Position numbers and translations under genes: made by a program. From Candidatus Aenigmatarchaeota archaeon (GTDB lineage: Archaea; Aenigmatarchaeota; Aenigmatarchaeia; CG10238-14), in the NCBI GenBank assembly GCA_017610225.1, contig JAFCCM010000017.1, positions 1-51,283 of the forward strand: a DNA stretch of 51,283 bases, in the 5' to 3' direction. The notes beneath the pieces were generated by a model. The model was not told where the DNA came from. It saw only the letters and a list, made by a program, of their open reading frames with translations, and did no database searches. Positions 1 through 9,014 of the stretch are shown piece after piece (position 1 is the first letter of the stretch; each line of letters begins with the position of its first letter).

Positions 1-1
1 T

Positions 2-64
2 ATTGGAACAGGACAGAGTATAGTAACAAAAGATAACAAAATAAATACATTACTACAAATATAA
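2..64 (+). CDS. 3' end of an upstream gene (partial)
   Basis: The first bases read open in one frame for 20 codons up to a TAA, 13 bases before the next start codon. The fragment begins IGTGQS, which resembles the glycine-rich end segments of sugar epimerases, but it is too short to assign. A second frame is open for only 11 codons. The frame choice rests on its length and on its clean spacing to the next ribosome-binding site. Confidence 0.35.
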   Translation: MGTGQSIVTKDNKINTLLQI

Positions 65-77
65 AGGAATTAATAAA

Positions 78-359
78 ATGCTAATAGCATTAGATTATGA
101 TGGCACATATACATTAGATAAAGAATTTTGGAATAAATTTATTGCTGAGGCGTTCAAAAATAATCATGATGTTATATGTGTAACTATGAGATATGATAAT
201 TTACATGAATCTGCGGATATTAATAATTCAATAGGTAAATATTGTAAAGTTATTTTTACAGAAAGAAAAGCAAAAAAAGATTATTTGAACAGTCTTGATA
301 TTTATCCTGATATATGGATAGATGATAATCCGCAATGGATATATATTAATTCTATCTAA
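78..359 (+). CDS. small HAD-superfamily phosphatase-like protein
   Basis: Residues 6-11 (DYDGTY) match HAD motif I, in which the first Asp is the nucleophile and the second the general acid. WIDDNP near residue 76 fits the C-terminal Asp-Asp Mg2+ motif. At 93 residues it is a minimal HAD core without a cap, so a small phosphorylated substrate is likely. AAAGGAA precedes the ATG. It opens the glycan gene run, and a second small HAD protein (23591-23974) closes it, so a sugar-phosphate role is a reasonable inference. The exact substrate cannot be read. Confidence 0.7.
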   Translation: MLIALDYDGTYTLDKEFWNKFIAEAFKNNHDVICVTMRYDNLHESADINNSIGKYCKVIFTERKAKKDYLNSLDIYPDIWIDDNPQWIYINSI

Positions 360-384
360 ATTAGAAAAGGAACTTGATTATAAT

Positions 385-1293
385 ATGAAAGCAATTTTAT
401 TTGGACCTTTTGTTGGGGAACTATACTGGGAATGTGGAAGATTTGCTCCAATGCTTTCATATTATAAATTTAAAAAATATAAAGACATTAATATTAAATT
501 TATTGTATTTACAAGAGAAGAAAGATTTGATTTATATGGTACATATGCAGATATTTTAGTACCATTAAGAATTAAAGGGGATTATAAAAATAAACAACCC
601 AATTGTTTTATATTAGATGGTTTTAAGAGAGCTGATTATTCAGCATTAGCAAATAAGTTTAATACGAAATATAATAAACAGTATAATATAATTGATCATA
701 TATATCCAAATATAGCTAAAGCTGCATTTGAAAATAAAAATCAATATAACAAAAAAAATATGATTTTTCAATATCAACCAAGACATAAAAATTATGATTT
801 AGTAAATGATTATATACCAAAAGATAAACCTATTGTTATTTTAGCTCCCAGATATAGAAAGGGATTTAGACGAAATTGGAAAAGATGGCCAGATTTTTAT
901 GATAAACTTGCAGCTGATAAAGTTCTAATGGACAATTTCAATTTTATTATTTGTGGAAAAAAAGGTGAATATATACCAGATGAAAAGAAAAGATTTTATG
1001 ATATGACTGATATTGAACTTACAACTAATACATCATTGATTGGTATATTATTGGTTTTAATGGAGAACTCAATTTTTACATTTGGCTCACAAAGCGCCAT
1101 ACCAAATATATCTTTGTTATATAAGGTCGAAGTATTGGAGTTTGGTTGTCAAAAGTCATTGCATACAAAAACATATAATGTGAAAAACACACCAATCACA
1201 TTTATTGATGATAGAAAATATAATATTGAAGTAAATACAATTTATAAATTATTTCAGAAATTGCTTATGAAGAAAAAGGAGAAAAAACGATGA
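385..1293 (+). CDS. glycosyltransferase-like protein (GT-B/GT9-like), paralogue of the gene at 1532
   Basis: The N-terminus carries GPFVGELYWE...FAP and then RFDLYG-YADI-VPL, both shared with the protein at 1532-2281. A second half starting near residue 150 (ILAPRYRKG ... FIICGKKGEY ... TFGSQSAIPN) resembles the nucleotide-sugar half of GT-B enzymes such as heptosyltransferases. An in-frame ATG lies 63 bases upstream, but this start has an AAAAGGAA site and gives the N-terminus that aligns with the paralogue. The C-terminus is lysine-rich and overlaps the next ORF by 4 bases. The glycosyltransferase call is by pattern; donor and acceptor are unknown. Confidence 0.6.
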   Translation: MKAILFGPFVGELYWECGRFAPMLSYYKFKKYKDINIKFIVFTREERFDLYGTYADILVPLRIKGDYKNKQPNCFILDGFKRADYSALANKFNTKYNKQYNIIDHIYPNIAKAAFENKNQYNKKNMIFQYQPRHKNYDLVNDYIPKDKPIVILAPRYRKGFRRNWKRWPDFYDKLAADKVLMDNFNFIICGKKGEYIPDEKKRFYDMTDIELTTNTSLIGILLVLMENSIFTFGSQSAIPNISLLYKVEVLEFGCQKSLHTKTYNVKNTPITFIDDRKYNIEVNTIYKLFQKLLMKKKEKKR

Positions 1294-1526
1294 TTAACAC
1301 ATGGATTAGAGCAAACGCAAACCAACTAGCACAAATTAAAAAGTTTTTAACAGAGTGTGAGTATAAACCTGAATTTGATGAATTTCCTCTGAGACCAATT
1401 CAAAGACTTTTAAATGGATCAGAGGCAGAAATCAATAGACTTCAACATGAATTACAAATGCTTAAAGAAGGATTAAAGAAAGCAGACACTCCTAAAAGTA
1501 AACCAGATACCCCAGCTGGAACATAA
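1290..1526 (+). CDS. small coiled-coil protein of unknown function
   Basis: I do not recognise this family. It is 78 residues, soluble, with a likely coiled coil at residues 45-66 (SEAEINRLQHELQMLKEG) and a Pro/Thr/Lys-rich tail (PKSKPDTPAGT). It starts inside the last codons of the preceding gene with an ATGA overlap, after AAAAAGGAG, so the two are probably translationally coupled. It sits between two paralogous glycosyltransferase-like genes, so it may be an accessory subunit. That is inference only. Confidence 0.6.
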   Translation: MINTWIRANANQLAQIKKFLTECEYKPEFDEFPLRPIQRLLNGSEAEINRLQHELQMLKEGLKKADTPKSKPDTPAGT

Positions 1527-1531
1527 AACAC

Positions 1532-2281
1532 ATGAGGGAAAAGGTTTTTTTAGTAGGTCCTTTTATTGGGGAACTTTCGTGGGAATTTTATCAATTTGCT
1601 CCATATATCATTCATTTGAAAAAGGAGAATCCAAAGGCAAAATTTATTATTTTCACAAGGCCATCTCGATTTGATTTATATGGAATATATGCAGATATTT
1701 TTGTTCCATTAAAATTTTCAGATGATATAAAAGAAAAACAACATTGTTTTGGGGTTAGAGGGTTTAGTCTAGATAAATATAATATATTAGCTAGCTCATA
1801 TAAAAGACAATATAGGGAGAAGTTCAAGATTATTGAACATATTTGTCCTGATACTTCAATATTTTATTACAAATTAAAGTGGCAATATCCACGGGCATCA
1901 ATGGATTATGATTTTGAACCGAGAAAAAATAATCTAGAAATAGCGGAAAAATTTGTAAATTCATCTGACATATTAATTGATATAAATGGAGATTTAGAGA
2001 AGGCAAAAGATGTCAATGATCTAATACTCCAATTTACTGATTTGATAGATAAGAAAAGTTCAATAGTTGGATGTCTTATTGAATCTATAAAGTTATGTAA
2101 GTATGTTATAGGTAATTTAAATTCTAACAGTTCAAGACTTGCACTATTATTGAAAAAACCATTAATTACAATTAATGAATCTTTGACTGATGATGAAATT
2201 AATTTACTTAATCCATATAAAACTCTTGTTATAAGAGCTCCAAATATTGAGGAAGGAGTTAACTTTTATGAGTCTATGTGA
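1532..2281 (+). CDS. glycosyltransferase-like protein, shorter paralogue of the gene at 385
   Basis: It shares the GPF-GEL-WE--FAP and FTR--RFDLYG-YADI-VPL signatures of the gene at 385-1293, but the second half is shorter and divergent. The APRYRKG segment is missing and is replaced by ILIDINGDLEKAKD. The end (RLALLLKKPLITINE) still looks like the acceptor side of a GT-B fold. Either it uses another donor or it has lost activity and pairs with its paralogue. Its stop overlaps the start of a homing endonuclease. Confidence 0.5.
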   Translation: MREKVFLVGPFIGELSWEFYQFAPYIIHLKKENPKAKFIIFTRPSRFDLYGIYADIFVPLKFSDDIKEKQHCFGVRGFSLDKYNILASSYKRQYREKFKIIEHICPDTSIFYYKLKWQYPRASMDYDFEPRKNNLEIAEKFVNSSDILIDINGDLEKAKDVNDLILQFTDLIDKKSSIVGCLIESIKLCKYVIGNLNSNSSRLALLLKKPLITINESLTDDEINLLNPYKTLVIRAPNIEEGVNFYESM

Positions 2282-3155
2282 TTATGGTTGTGGTCAAGAA
2301 GCCAAATATCAATTTAAAAATGGTAAATGGTGTTGTAGTAAAACACATAGATCTTGTCCTGAAATTTGCATAAAAGTAAGTGAAGCACTAAAGGGTAAAA
2401 AACGTTCATCATTTTCTGAAGAAACTCGCGTAAAAATGAGTGAATCAAAAAAGGGCAAAAAACGTTCACCATTTTCTGAAGAAACTCGAAGAATTATGAG
2501 TGAAGCAAAAAAGGGCAAAAATCATCCGATGTATAGAAAACATCATTCTGAAGAAACTAAAAGAAAAATGGGTGAAGCACGAAAAGGTAAAATACTTACA
2601 ATTGAACAAATTAAAGAGCGATATCCATTTTTTTCAAGAATAGAAGAAATGAGATATAATCCAGACAAACCTGGAGAAAAAGAAATTCAAGTACATTGTA
2701 AAAATTCTGAATGTGAAAATTCAAAAGAAAAAGGTGGATGGTTTACACCATCTGGAAGTCAAATGGCAGAAAGAATAAGACAACTTGAAAATAAAGATGG
2801 TAATGGCGGAAGTTATTTTTATTGTTCACAAACATGTAAAGATGAATGTATTTTATATAATTTGCACTCAGATCCATATAAAGAAAATAAAGATCTTCCA
2901 TACACACAAGAAGAATTAGAAATTTGGAAAACGCAAGTTAAAATTTTAGATAAATCAAAATGTCAAATTTGTGGAACAGAAAATGATATACATGTTCATC
3001 ATATTATTCCAAAGAAACTAGAACCATTTTTTGCTTTAGATCCAGTTAATGGTATATGTCTTTGTAAAGAATGTCATTATAAATATGGACATAAAGAGGA
3101 ATGTTCTGCTTGGAATATAGCCAATAGGAAGTGTAAAAATGAAAATTATATTTGA
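2268..3155 (+). CDS. HNH homing endonuclease with NUMOD3 repeats
   Basis: The N-terminus has a Cys-rich module (LCDYGCGQEAKYQF..KWCCSK..SCP) shared with five other genes here. NUMOD3-type DNA-binding repeats follow (SEETR-KMSE-KKGK, about residues 45-115). A middle Cys-containing block (EIQVHCKN-EC ... YCSQTCKDEC) comes next, then an HNH zinc core (CQICG ... HVHHIIP ... CKECH). GGAAGGAG fixes the ATG at 2268; an upstream in-frame codon lacks a site. Both ends overlap neighbouring glycosyltransferase genes, as expected of a mobile endonuclease slotted between genes. Its closest relative in the window is at 31433-32308. Confidence 0.88.
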   Translation: MSLCDYGCGQEAKYQFKNGKWCCSKTHRSCPEICIKVSEALKGKKRSSFSEETRVKMSESKKGKKRSPFSEETRRIMSEAKKGKNHPMYRKHHSEETKRKMGEARKGKILTIEQIKERYPFFSRIEEMRYNPDKPGEKEIQVHCKNSECENSKEKGGWFTPSGSQMAERIRQLENKDGNGGSYFYCSQTCKDECILYNLHSDPYKENKDLPYTQEELEIWKTQVKILDKSKCQICGTENDIHVHHIIPKKLEPFFALDPVNGICLCKECHYKYGHKEECSAWNIANRKCKNENYI

Positions 3156-4134
3156 TTTAAGAGCTACTGGTCTGGGAAATAATGGTGGAAGTAGCACTTT
3201 AATTAAATCAGGAAATACTTTACTTGAGATGGGACATGAAGTTTATTTTATTGATTCTGGCAGAAATCAACATACATGGACTCCTTTAAAAGCTACTCAT
3301 ATTGTTACTAAAAAAAATTCACAAATACCTGATGCAGATGTTATTATAGCAACTGGTTATCAATCTGTTGCTTCAACAGTTAGAGCTCCAGGTAGGTGCG
3401 GACTTAAATCACATTGGTTACGAGCTTGGGAAACTTGGCAAATGCCTGAACCAAGGATTGTTAAACAGGTTTTAGCAGCACCTACATTAAAGTTAGTCAA
3501 CAGTATTTGCCTTCAAAATAAACTTAAACAATATAAGGTTCCTTCTGCTATAATAAGACCTGGTTATGATTTAAAAGATATATATTTTAGAGATCTTAGA
3601 GGTATAAACCCTCCACTTATAATTGGAGGATTATATACGAAAGGAAAACATGAAGGAATTAAAAGACCTTCATGGATATTTAAAACGTATGAATATCTAA
3701 AGAAAAAGGATTATAAAGTTGAACTTTGGATGTTTGGAAATACTTCAAAACCTCTTGAACATGTTGATAAATATTTTAAAACGCCTTCAATGAGCCAAAA
3801 GAATTGGTTATATAATCATGTTGATATATGGTTAGCTCCAGCTATGTTAGAAGGTTTACATATGCCTCCTGCTGAAGCAATGATGGCACGATGTCCTGTT
3901 GTTTCAACAGATGCTCCTATGTCAGGAACTCAAGATTATATGGTGCATGGTGAGACTGGACTGGTTTCACATAATAATCTTGAATCATTTATAAGATCCG
4001 TTAAGATTTTATATACACGAAATATAGAACGAATAGAAATGGGTATCAATGCAAGACGAAAGATTGAAAGTTTGGGTGATAGAAAATATAATATGCAGAA
4101 ATTAGTCGATTATTTTATGGAAAAAATATCATAA
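3139..4134 (+). CDS. GT-B glycosyltransferase, GT4-like
   Basis: This is a complete GT-B enzyme of about 331 residues. The N-terminal domain has a glycine-rich entry (GLGNNGGSS, residues 11-19). The C-terminal domain has the E-x7-E donor-binding motif at E238 and E246 (EGLHMPPAE), followed by PVVSTDAP and HGETGLV, typical of retaining GT4 enzymes. The start codon lies inside the end of the HNH gene, with an AGGAAG site. The acceptor is probably a growing glycan chain; sugar specificity is not readable. Confidence 0.85.
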   Translation: MKIIFDLRATGLGNNGGSSTLIKSGNTLLEMGHEVYFIDSGRNQHTWTPLKATHIVTKKNSQIPDADVIIATGYQSVASTVRAPGRCGLKSHWLRAWETWQMPEPRIVKQVLAAPTLKLVNSICLQNKLKQYKVPSAIIRPGYDLKDIYFRDLRGINPPLIIGGLYTKGKHEGIKRPSWIFKTYEYLKKKDYKVELWMFGNTSKPLEHVDKYFKTPSMSQKNWLYNHVDIWLAPAMLEGLHMPPAEAMMARCPVVSTDAPMSGTQDYMVHGETGLVSHNNLESFIRSVKILYTRNIERIEMGINARRKIESLGDRKYNMQKLVDYFMEKIS

Positions 4135-4145
4135 AGGATTCATCA

Positions 4146-4967
4146 ATGGAAATATATACAGTTGGAGAAATATTAGATCATCTTGATCATTGTATAAAAT
4201 ATAAGAAATCCTTTTCGCATATACGATTCGGAGATGGTGGTATTAAATTTATTCATTCTATGGTTAATAAAGATTTTGAACAACTTAATATTATAATAAA
4301 AAAAGAAGGATTGCCTTTGTATAAAATATTAGATATTTTTATTCTTTGGGGATATTATGCAAGAAGGGCTGATTATATTGATACTCCAGAAGTTTATTTC
4401 ACAGGGGATTTTTGGCCAAGAATAAAGAAACCAGGAAAAACAATTAATGCTGAAACAGAAGACAAAATGAGAAGATGGAGAGATTTTTATTCAAGAGCAG
4501 AATTTGATAATGAACATTATTGTAATCCTGAATCTAATTGCTTAATGCTTATAGATATTCCTGGAAGAACTAATATTTTTGATATAATGAAGAACAGAAA
4601 AATATGTATTATTACAGCGAAACCTCAAATTCGTGAAGCATTGTCAAATTATGATATTGATGTTGTACCTATTGTTGGTCAGTGGGAAAATCAATATAAA
4701 AATTCATTTGTTAATGTAGTTAATCATATTAAGCATAATGCAAGAAAATATGATTTTTGGATTGTATCTGCAGGTGAGTTGGGCCGAATTTACAGTGGTC
4801 TTATTAAAAAGAATGGTGGGAGAACTATAGATTTAGGATTCGTAATTGAATATTGGTTAACCGGATACTTACATCCACGTTTTCATAGATTTATTTGTAA
4901 ATCTATAAATGATAGATTTGCTTTAAAACTTACTAATGAAGGGAAACAGTATGAGAGGTATATTTAA
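4146..4967 (+). CDS. GT-D type glycosyltransferase (DUF1792-like)
   Basis: The motif SHIRFGDGG at residues 24-32 is the hallmark of the GT-D fold (usually RFGDGE). The later stretch WIVSAGELGRIYSGLIKKNG followed by TIDLG matches the family's C-terminal signature, in which a glycine-rich loop precedes an aspartate. In characterised members this fold adds glucose during glycosylation of bacterial serine-rich adhesins. The usual Glu after RFGDG is Gly here, so activity may differ. It abuts the next glycosyltransferase with no gap. Confidence 0.72.
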   Translation: MEIYTVGEILDHLDHCIKYKKSFSHIRFGDGGIKFIHSMVNKDFEQLNIIIKKEGLPLYKILDIFILWGYYARRADYIDTPEVYFTGDFWPRIKKPGKTINAETEDKMRRWRDFYSRAEFDNEHYCNPESNCLMLIDIPGRTNIFDIMKNRKICIITAKPQIREALSNYDIDVVPIVGQWENQYKNSFVNVVNHIKHNARKYDFWIVSAGELGRIYSGLIKKNGGRTIDLGFVIEYWLTGYLHPRFHRFICKSINDRFALKLTNEGKQYERYI

Positions 4968-5702
4968 ATGGATATGATTGATATTACTATGACTGCAACT
5001 TTAAGACAAAAAATATTTCATGAGACAATTGTTGGGATAAGAAAGTATGTTATTGGTAAGAGTAATGTTGACAGATATAGATTAATACTTAATATTGATC
5101 AAATTGGGGAAAACATTGCTCCTAAAGTTATAGTTAAAATAGCAAAAAAACATTTTCCAAGTGTTGTAGTTCATAATGTTTCCAAAACTCCATCGTTTTG
5201 TAAAGCAGTTAAATGGGTATGGAGTCAAGCTACTGCAGATTATATTTTTCATATCGAAGATGACTGGAAGTTTTTTAAAAAAATTGATGTTGATGATATG
5301 ATTAGCATTTTAAATAAACATAAAAATTTAAGTTCATTAAGGTTATATAAATATAACACTCCAAAATCAAAAAGGATTAAAACTTTTGGTTGTATGTGGA
5401 GTTATAATAAAGATGGATTTTATATTGCAGATGATTGGAGAAGACAATTTGGCTTGAATCCAATTTTGATAAAAAAAGAATTTATTGATATGGCATTACC
5501 AAGAATGGTTGATGATGTTAATCCTGAAAAACAATTTAGGAGCAGTCAAAAATATATGATTGATACTATAAAAAAATGGAAATATGGTTTGTATTGCAAA
5601 CCTGGCGAAAAAAAATATATTGATGATACTGGTAGAATTTGGTTAAGGAGACAACAATTAAAAAAAAATAAAGGAAGTTTTATAACATGGGTAAAACGAT
5701 AA
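4968..5702 (+). CDS. GT-A family glycosyltransferase
   Basis: ADYIFHIEDDW near residue 94 is a GT-A metal and donor-binding DxD-type motif (EDDW). It is followed by an acceptor-side region with CMWSYNKDGFYIADDW. The overall length (244) and N-terminal ITMTATLRQKI fit small GT2-like or GT25-like transferases. The first base after the preceding stop is its start, and its stop overlaps the next gene, so it belongs to the same transcription unit. Donor and acceptor are not assigned. Confidence 0.7.
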   Translation: MDMIDITMTATLRQKIFHETIVGIRKYVIGKSNVDRYRLILNIDQIGENIAPKVIVKIAKKHFPSVVVHNVSKTPSFCKAVKWVWSQATADYIFHIEDDWKFFKKIDVDDMISILNKHKNLSSLRLYKYNTPKSKRIKTFGCMWSYNKDGFYIADDWRRQFGLNPILIKKEFIDMALPRMVDDVNPEKQFRSSQKYMIDTIKKWKYGLYCKPGEKKYIDDTGRIWLRRQQLKKNKGSFITWVKR

Positions 5703-6427
5703 TGTTGTGTGATTATGGATGTGGACAAGAAGCAAAATATCAGTTTAAGAATGGTAAGTGGTGTTGTAGTAAGAATCAAAATTCTTGTCCAAAAATTAGA
5801 GAAAAACATAAAGAATCAGCAAAATCAACTTTTAAAAAAGGACACACTCCATGGAATAAGGGAAATGTGGATTATTTAACCGATGAACTTAGATTTAGAA
5901 TGGGAGAAAAAAATATTGGAAGAGATGGGTGGAATAAAGGTAAGACTGAAGTTTATTCAGAAAGATCTTTAAAATTAATGAGTGAATCAAGAAAAGGAAA
6001 ATCTCCATGGAATAAAGGTTTAAAAAATTGTTATTCTGCAGAAAGTATAAAAAGAATGAGTAAGGCACATAAAGGTTATAAAGCAACCCGTAGTCATAAA
6101 AATAAACTTAGAATAGTAGCTATTAAAAGAATCGAAAATAGATATGGTCAATGTATTCCTAATTATAATCCAATTGCTTGTAAATTAATAGATGAATATG
6201 GTAAGCAAAATAATTATAATTTTCAACATGCTGAAAATGGCGGGGAATATTATATAAAAGAATTGGGATACTGGGTTGATGGATATGATAAAGAGAAAAA
6301 TGTTGTTATAGAAATTGATGAAGAATATCATTTTGATGTTTATGGAAATTTAAAGATAAAAGATATTAAAAGACAGAAAGAAATTGAAAATTATTTAAAT
6401 TGTAAATTTATAAGAGCAAGGATATAA
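5687..6427 (+). CDS. homing endonuclease with NUMOD3 repeats and a PD-(D/E)XK/Vsr-like C-terminus
   Basis: It has the same N-terminal Cys module as other family members here (LCDYGCGQEAKYQF..KWCCSK). Several NUMOD3 or WNKG repeats follow (SESRKGKSPWNKG and relatives). Instead of HNH, the C-terminus reads YWVDGYDKEKNVVIEIDEEYHF then DIKRQKEIE, like a Vsr-type restriction-fold nuclease in which the Asp and Glu-x-Asp positions bind metal. The start at 5687 has AAAGGAAG at good spacing; an alternative ATG at 5702 overlaps the previous stop. It interrupts the glycosyltransferase run. Confidence 0.82.
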   Translation: MGKTIMLCDYGCGQEAKYQFKNGKWCCSKNQNSCPKIREKHKESAKSTFKKGHTPWNKGNVDYLTDELRFRMGEKNIGRDGWNKGKTEVYSERSLKLMSESRKGKSPWNKGLKNCYSAESIKRMSKAHKGYKATRSHKNKLRIVAIKRIENRYGQCIPNYNPIACKLIDEYGKQNNYNFQHAENGGEYYIKELGYWVDGYDKEKNVVIEIDEEYHFDVYGNLKIKDIKRQKEIENYLNCKFIRARI

Positions 6428-6428
6428 A

Positions 6429-7343
6429 ATGCTTATTATTTTATATGGGGATATTTCAAACAAGAAAAACGGAAAGCAGCAAAGAATGATTTCTGGTGAA
6501 GTTACATGTGGTTATCGAGAATATGCGAAAAACTTTGGTTGTATTATTTATATGACTCCACAAGATATAAAACAATCATGGGAACGTGTTATGGTTCAGC
6601 CTAAAAATGTTGTAAAATTTATAAATAAACATCCTGATGCTATAGTATGGTCTGTGAAACATTCTCCAAAAAAAGATGAACAAATTTTATCAAAAATAAA
6701 GAACAAAAAAATATATTATTCATGTAATGCAAAAAATATATGGAATAGTAAATGTAATGTTAGTTTAGTTGATACTCCAAAAAGAGTTAAGAAGAATGGT
6801 AAATTGTGGTTTAAGGGAAAGGAACCACATTATTGGAAGTCTCTTAAAGAACAACAAAAAGAATATGATTATGTATTAGTAGGTTTAAGAGGTGATAAAA
6901 ATGAAACATATTTTATTAAGAGGTTAAATGAAATAAAAGAGAAAAGGAAAATTTTATGGATCGGTGGATATAGATTTAAAAGAAAAATTCCTAAAACTCA
7001 CCATGAAGTTCATTTAACAAAAAAGTTAAGTCAAGATGAAGTTCGGAATCATATTCCTAAAGCCAGAGTTGGTATTCTATTTACGGAGTTGAAAGTAGAA
7101 GGATTTCCACAATCATTTTTAGAGATGACTATGTGTGGTGTCCCTGTGGTTTATAATCAGAAAGCACCTGGCAATAAATTTTATTTTCATAAAGAGAATT
7201 CTTTACTTTGTATTAAAAAAGATATTATAAAGAGTGCTGAAACTTTATTGAAAAATAGAGATCCGATCAAATGTAGAGAAATAGCAATTAAAAATTATAG
7301 TTTAGAAAAATCTTATAAAAGGATATTAGAATGTTTAAAGTAA
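6429..7343 (+). CDS. GT-B glycosyltransferase
   Basis: The 304-residue protein ends with a typical GT4 donor-binding domain: EGFPQSFLEMTMCGVPVVYN (E-x7-E-like spacing), then ENSLLCIKKD. The N-terminal half is variable, with an early GKQQRMISGE loop. It starts one base after the homing endonuclease stop and overlaps the next glycosyltransferase by 13 bases. Role: sugar transfer in the same glycan pathway, substrate unknown. Confidence 0.75.
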   Translation: MLIILYGDISNKKNGKQQRMISGEVTCGYREYAKNFGCIIYMTPQDIKQSWERVMVQPKNVVKFINKHPDAIVWSVKHSPKKDEQILSKIKNKKIYYSCNAKNIWNSKCNVSLVDTPKRVKKNGKLWFKGKEPHYWKSLKEQQKEYDYVLVGLRGDKNETYFIKRLNEIKEKRKILWIGGYRFKRKIPKTHHEVHLTKKLSQDEVRNHIPKARVGILFTELKVEGFPQSFLEMTMCGVPVVYNQKAPGNKFYFHKENSLLCIKKDIIKSAETLLKNRDPIKCREIAIKNYSLEKSYKRILECLK

Positions 7344-8149
7344 TAACGCTAAGCGATTCAAATTATTTTGATTCCGGTAAATTGTTTCTTCAAACAAGAA
7401 ATATTATTAAGAATCATGATATTGTTTTATATGGTCCTGATTTAAATAAACAACAATTAAAACAATTGAAAAAACATAATATTTCATATGAGAAACTTGA
7501 TAAAAAAGAATGGGATATGAAGATGCAGTTTTTGAAGTTTGATATGATTCTTAATGAATTAAAGAAAGATGTAGATAAGAAATATAAAGGATTTCTTCTA
7601 ATAGATTGGGATGTCTTTTTTGTAAATGATTGGTCTCATCTATATAATTATGATTTTGATCTTTGTATTACTGTTAGACCTGATGAAATAAAGAGAAGAA
7701 TATTAAGGGCTTATGGTTGTGGTGGTGGTTTCTTTTTTAAACATAGGGCGAAAGGTTTATTTGAATATATACAGAAAGTTATTTTGAATGGTGGGGATGA
7801 GGGTATACCAGAATATAACCGTATATGGAGAACATTGGAAAGTGGGAGACCAGCTCATAAAACACATTATAGAACAGAACATCGCTGGTGGATAGACCAG
7901 ATTACGATCTCCAGTATCGTGCTAAGATTTTTAGAGAAAAAGAATTATAAACAAAAATTTGGATTAGAACCATTATTTTCAACTTTTAATGGATATAAAA
8001 TTGCGTTTGTTAGCGAAAAAAATTATAACGTTATTAAGTCAAATGCAGTAATTAAAAAAGAAAAGGATATATATATTCGACATTTGCAGGAGCATGGAAG
8101 AAGGCAAATAGTTGGATCAGAAAAAGCTAAAATTAAGGAAAAATTATAA
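7331..8149 (+). CDS. GT-A glycosyltransferase-like protein
   Basis: LLIDWDVFFVNDW near residue 91 carries a DxD motif (DWD) as in GT-A nucleotide-sugar transferases. YGCGGGFFFK, then RWWIDQITIS, resemble the acceptor and catalytic regions of glycogenin-like or GT8-like folds. The C-terminus is lysine-rich. It is translated from inside the end of the preceding gene. It is a likely retaining or inverting sugar transferase; no closer family can be read. Confidence 0.65.
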   Translation: MFKVITLSDSNYFDSGKLFLQTRNIIKNHDIVLYGPDLNKQQLKQLKKHNISYEKLDKKEWDMKMQFLKFDMILNELKKDVDKKYKGFLLIDWDVFFVNDWSHLYNYDFDLCITVRPDEIKRRILRAYGCGGGFFFKHRAKGLFEYIQKVILNGGDEGIPEYNRIWRTLESGRPAHKTHYRTEHRWWIDQITISSIVLRFLEKKNYKQKFGLEPLFSTFNGYKIAFVSEKNYNVIKSNAVIKKEKDIYIRHLQEHGRRQIVGSEKAKIKEKL

Positions 8150-8161
8150 AGGAGAAACGTA

Positions 8162-8341
8162 ATGGCAAAATTTAAAGTAATAGATTCAAATTCAAATACA
8201 CATATAATTAATGCTTTGTTTATGAAGGTCGATATTAATGGTGTGTTGTGTTTGTATGGAAGACCATTTTCCGGCAGTTACAAACCTGTAGCATCATTCC
8301 AAAAGTGGATCAGTGCGGTTCCGCATGACGAACATAATTAG
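8162..8341 (+). CDS. 59-residue protein of unknown function
   Basis: A short ORF starts at an ATG with a strong AAAGGAG site and ideal spacing, and ends at tandem TAG codons. The protein begins MAKFKVIDSN and includes GVLCLYGRPFSG and ASFQKWISAV. It looks soluble and has no recognised domain. Codon use is less AT-extreme near its end (ccg, gcg, gac), unlike its neighbours, so it may have been acquired separately. It separates a glycosyltransferase from a methyltransferase gene. Confidence 0.6.
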   Translation: MAKFKVIDSNSNTHIINALFMKVDINGVLCLYGRPFSGSYKPVASFQKWISAVPHDEHN

Positions 8342-8378
8342 TAGGAAAAGAAAAAGGTAAAGTTAAGGAAAAATTATA

Positions 8379-9014
8379 ATGGCAGATATACTAACAAAAT
8401 TATCGAATAAGCATGGGTGTGATAAATCTGATAAAAACCATAATTATACAAGAAGATATCATACTTATTTTGAAAAAGATAGACATAGTAAATTTACTAT
8501 GCTCGAACTCGGATTCGGTCAAGGAAAATCAGTTAAAATGTGGTTAGAATATTTTACTAAAGCTAATTTAGTATCTGTTGATATAAGGAAGACATTACCA
8601 CAAGATAAATTGATTCAAAATTATGTTAAAGATAATAGATTTGAATTTGTTAGTGCTGATCAAATAGATATGTCTAAAATTTTGAAGATTGTTAATACTT
8701 ATAAAAACTTTTATATTATCATAGATGATGCATCTCATATTGAAGAAGATCAACAATACACATTAGGACATTTATTTCAGTTTGTTATTCCTGGTGGGTG
8801 GTATATAGTAGAAGATTTGAAATGTAAAAGAAGTCATAATGAAAAGTTTGAAGTTAAAGCAGATAAAACATTACAAGTATTAAATAGGTATTTAAAGAGT
8901 AAGAATTTTAATAGTAAAGTTTTAACTTCAGAGCAAAATTTATATTTAAATAACAATATAGAAAGTGTAGCGATATATGATAAAATAGCATTTATAAAAA
9001 AGGGGTTAAATTGA
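8379..9014 (+). CDS. SAM-dependent methyltransferase, demethylmacrocin/MycE-like
   Basis: The start HGCDKSDKNHNYTRRYHTYF matches the N-terminus of the macrocin-type sugar O-methyltransferase family. MLELGFGQGKS (about residues 41-51) is SAM motif I, and IIIDDASHIEEDQ is the conserved DDASH metal and acceptor motif. Characterised members methylate sugar hydroxyls on glycosides. Sitting among glycosyltransferases, it probably O-methylates a sugar of the phage-made glycan. Its stop overlaps the next start (TGATG). Confidence 0.8.
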   Translation: MADILTKLSNKHGCDKSDKNHNYTRRYHTYFEKDRHSKFTMLELGFGQGKSVKMWLEYFTKANLVSVDIRKTLPQDKLIQNYVKDNRFEFVSADQIDMSKILKIVNTYKNFYIIIDDASHIEEDQQYTLGHLFQFVIPGGWYIVEDLKCKRSHNEKFEVKADKTLQVLNRYLKSKNFNSKVLTSEQNLYLNNNIESVAIYDKIAFIKKGLN

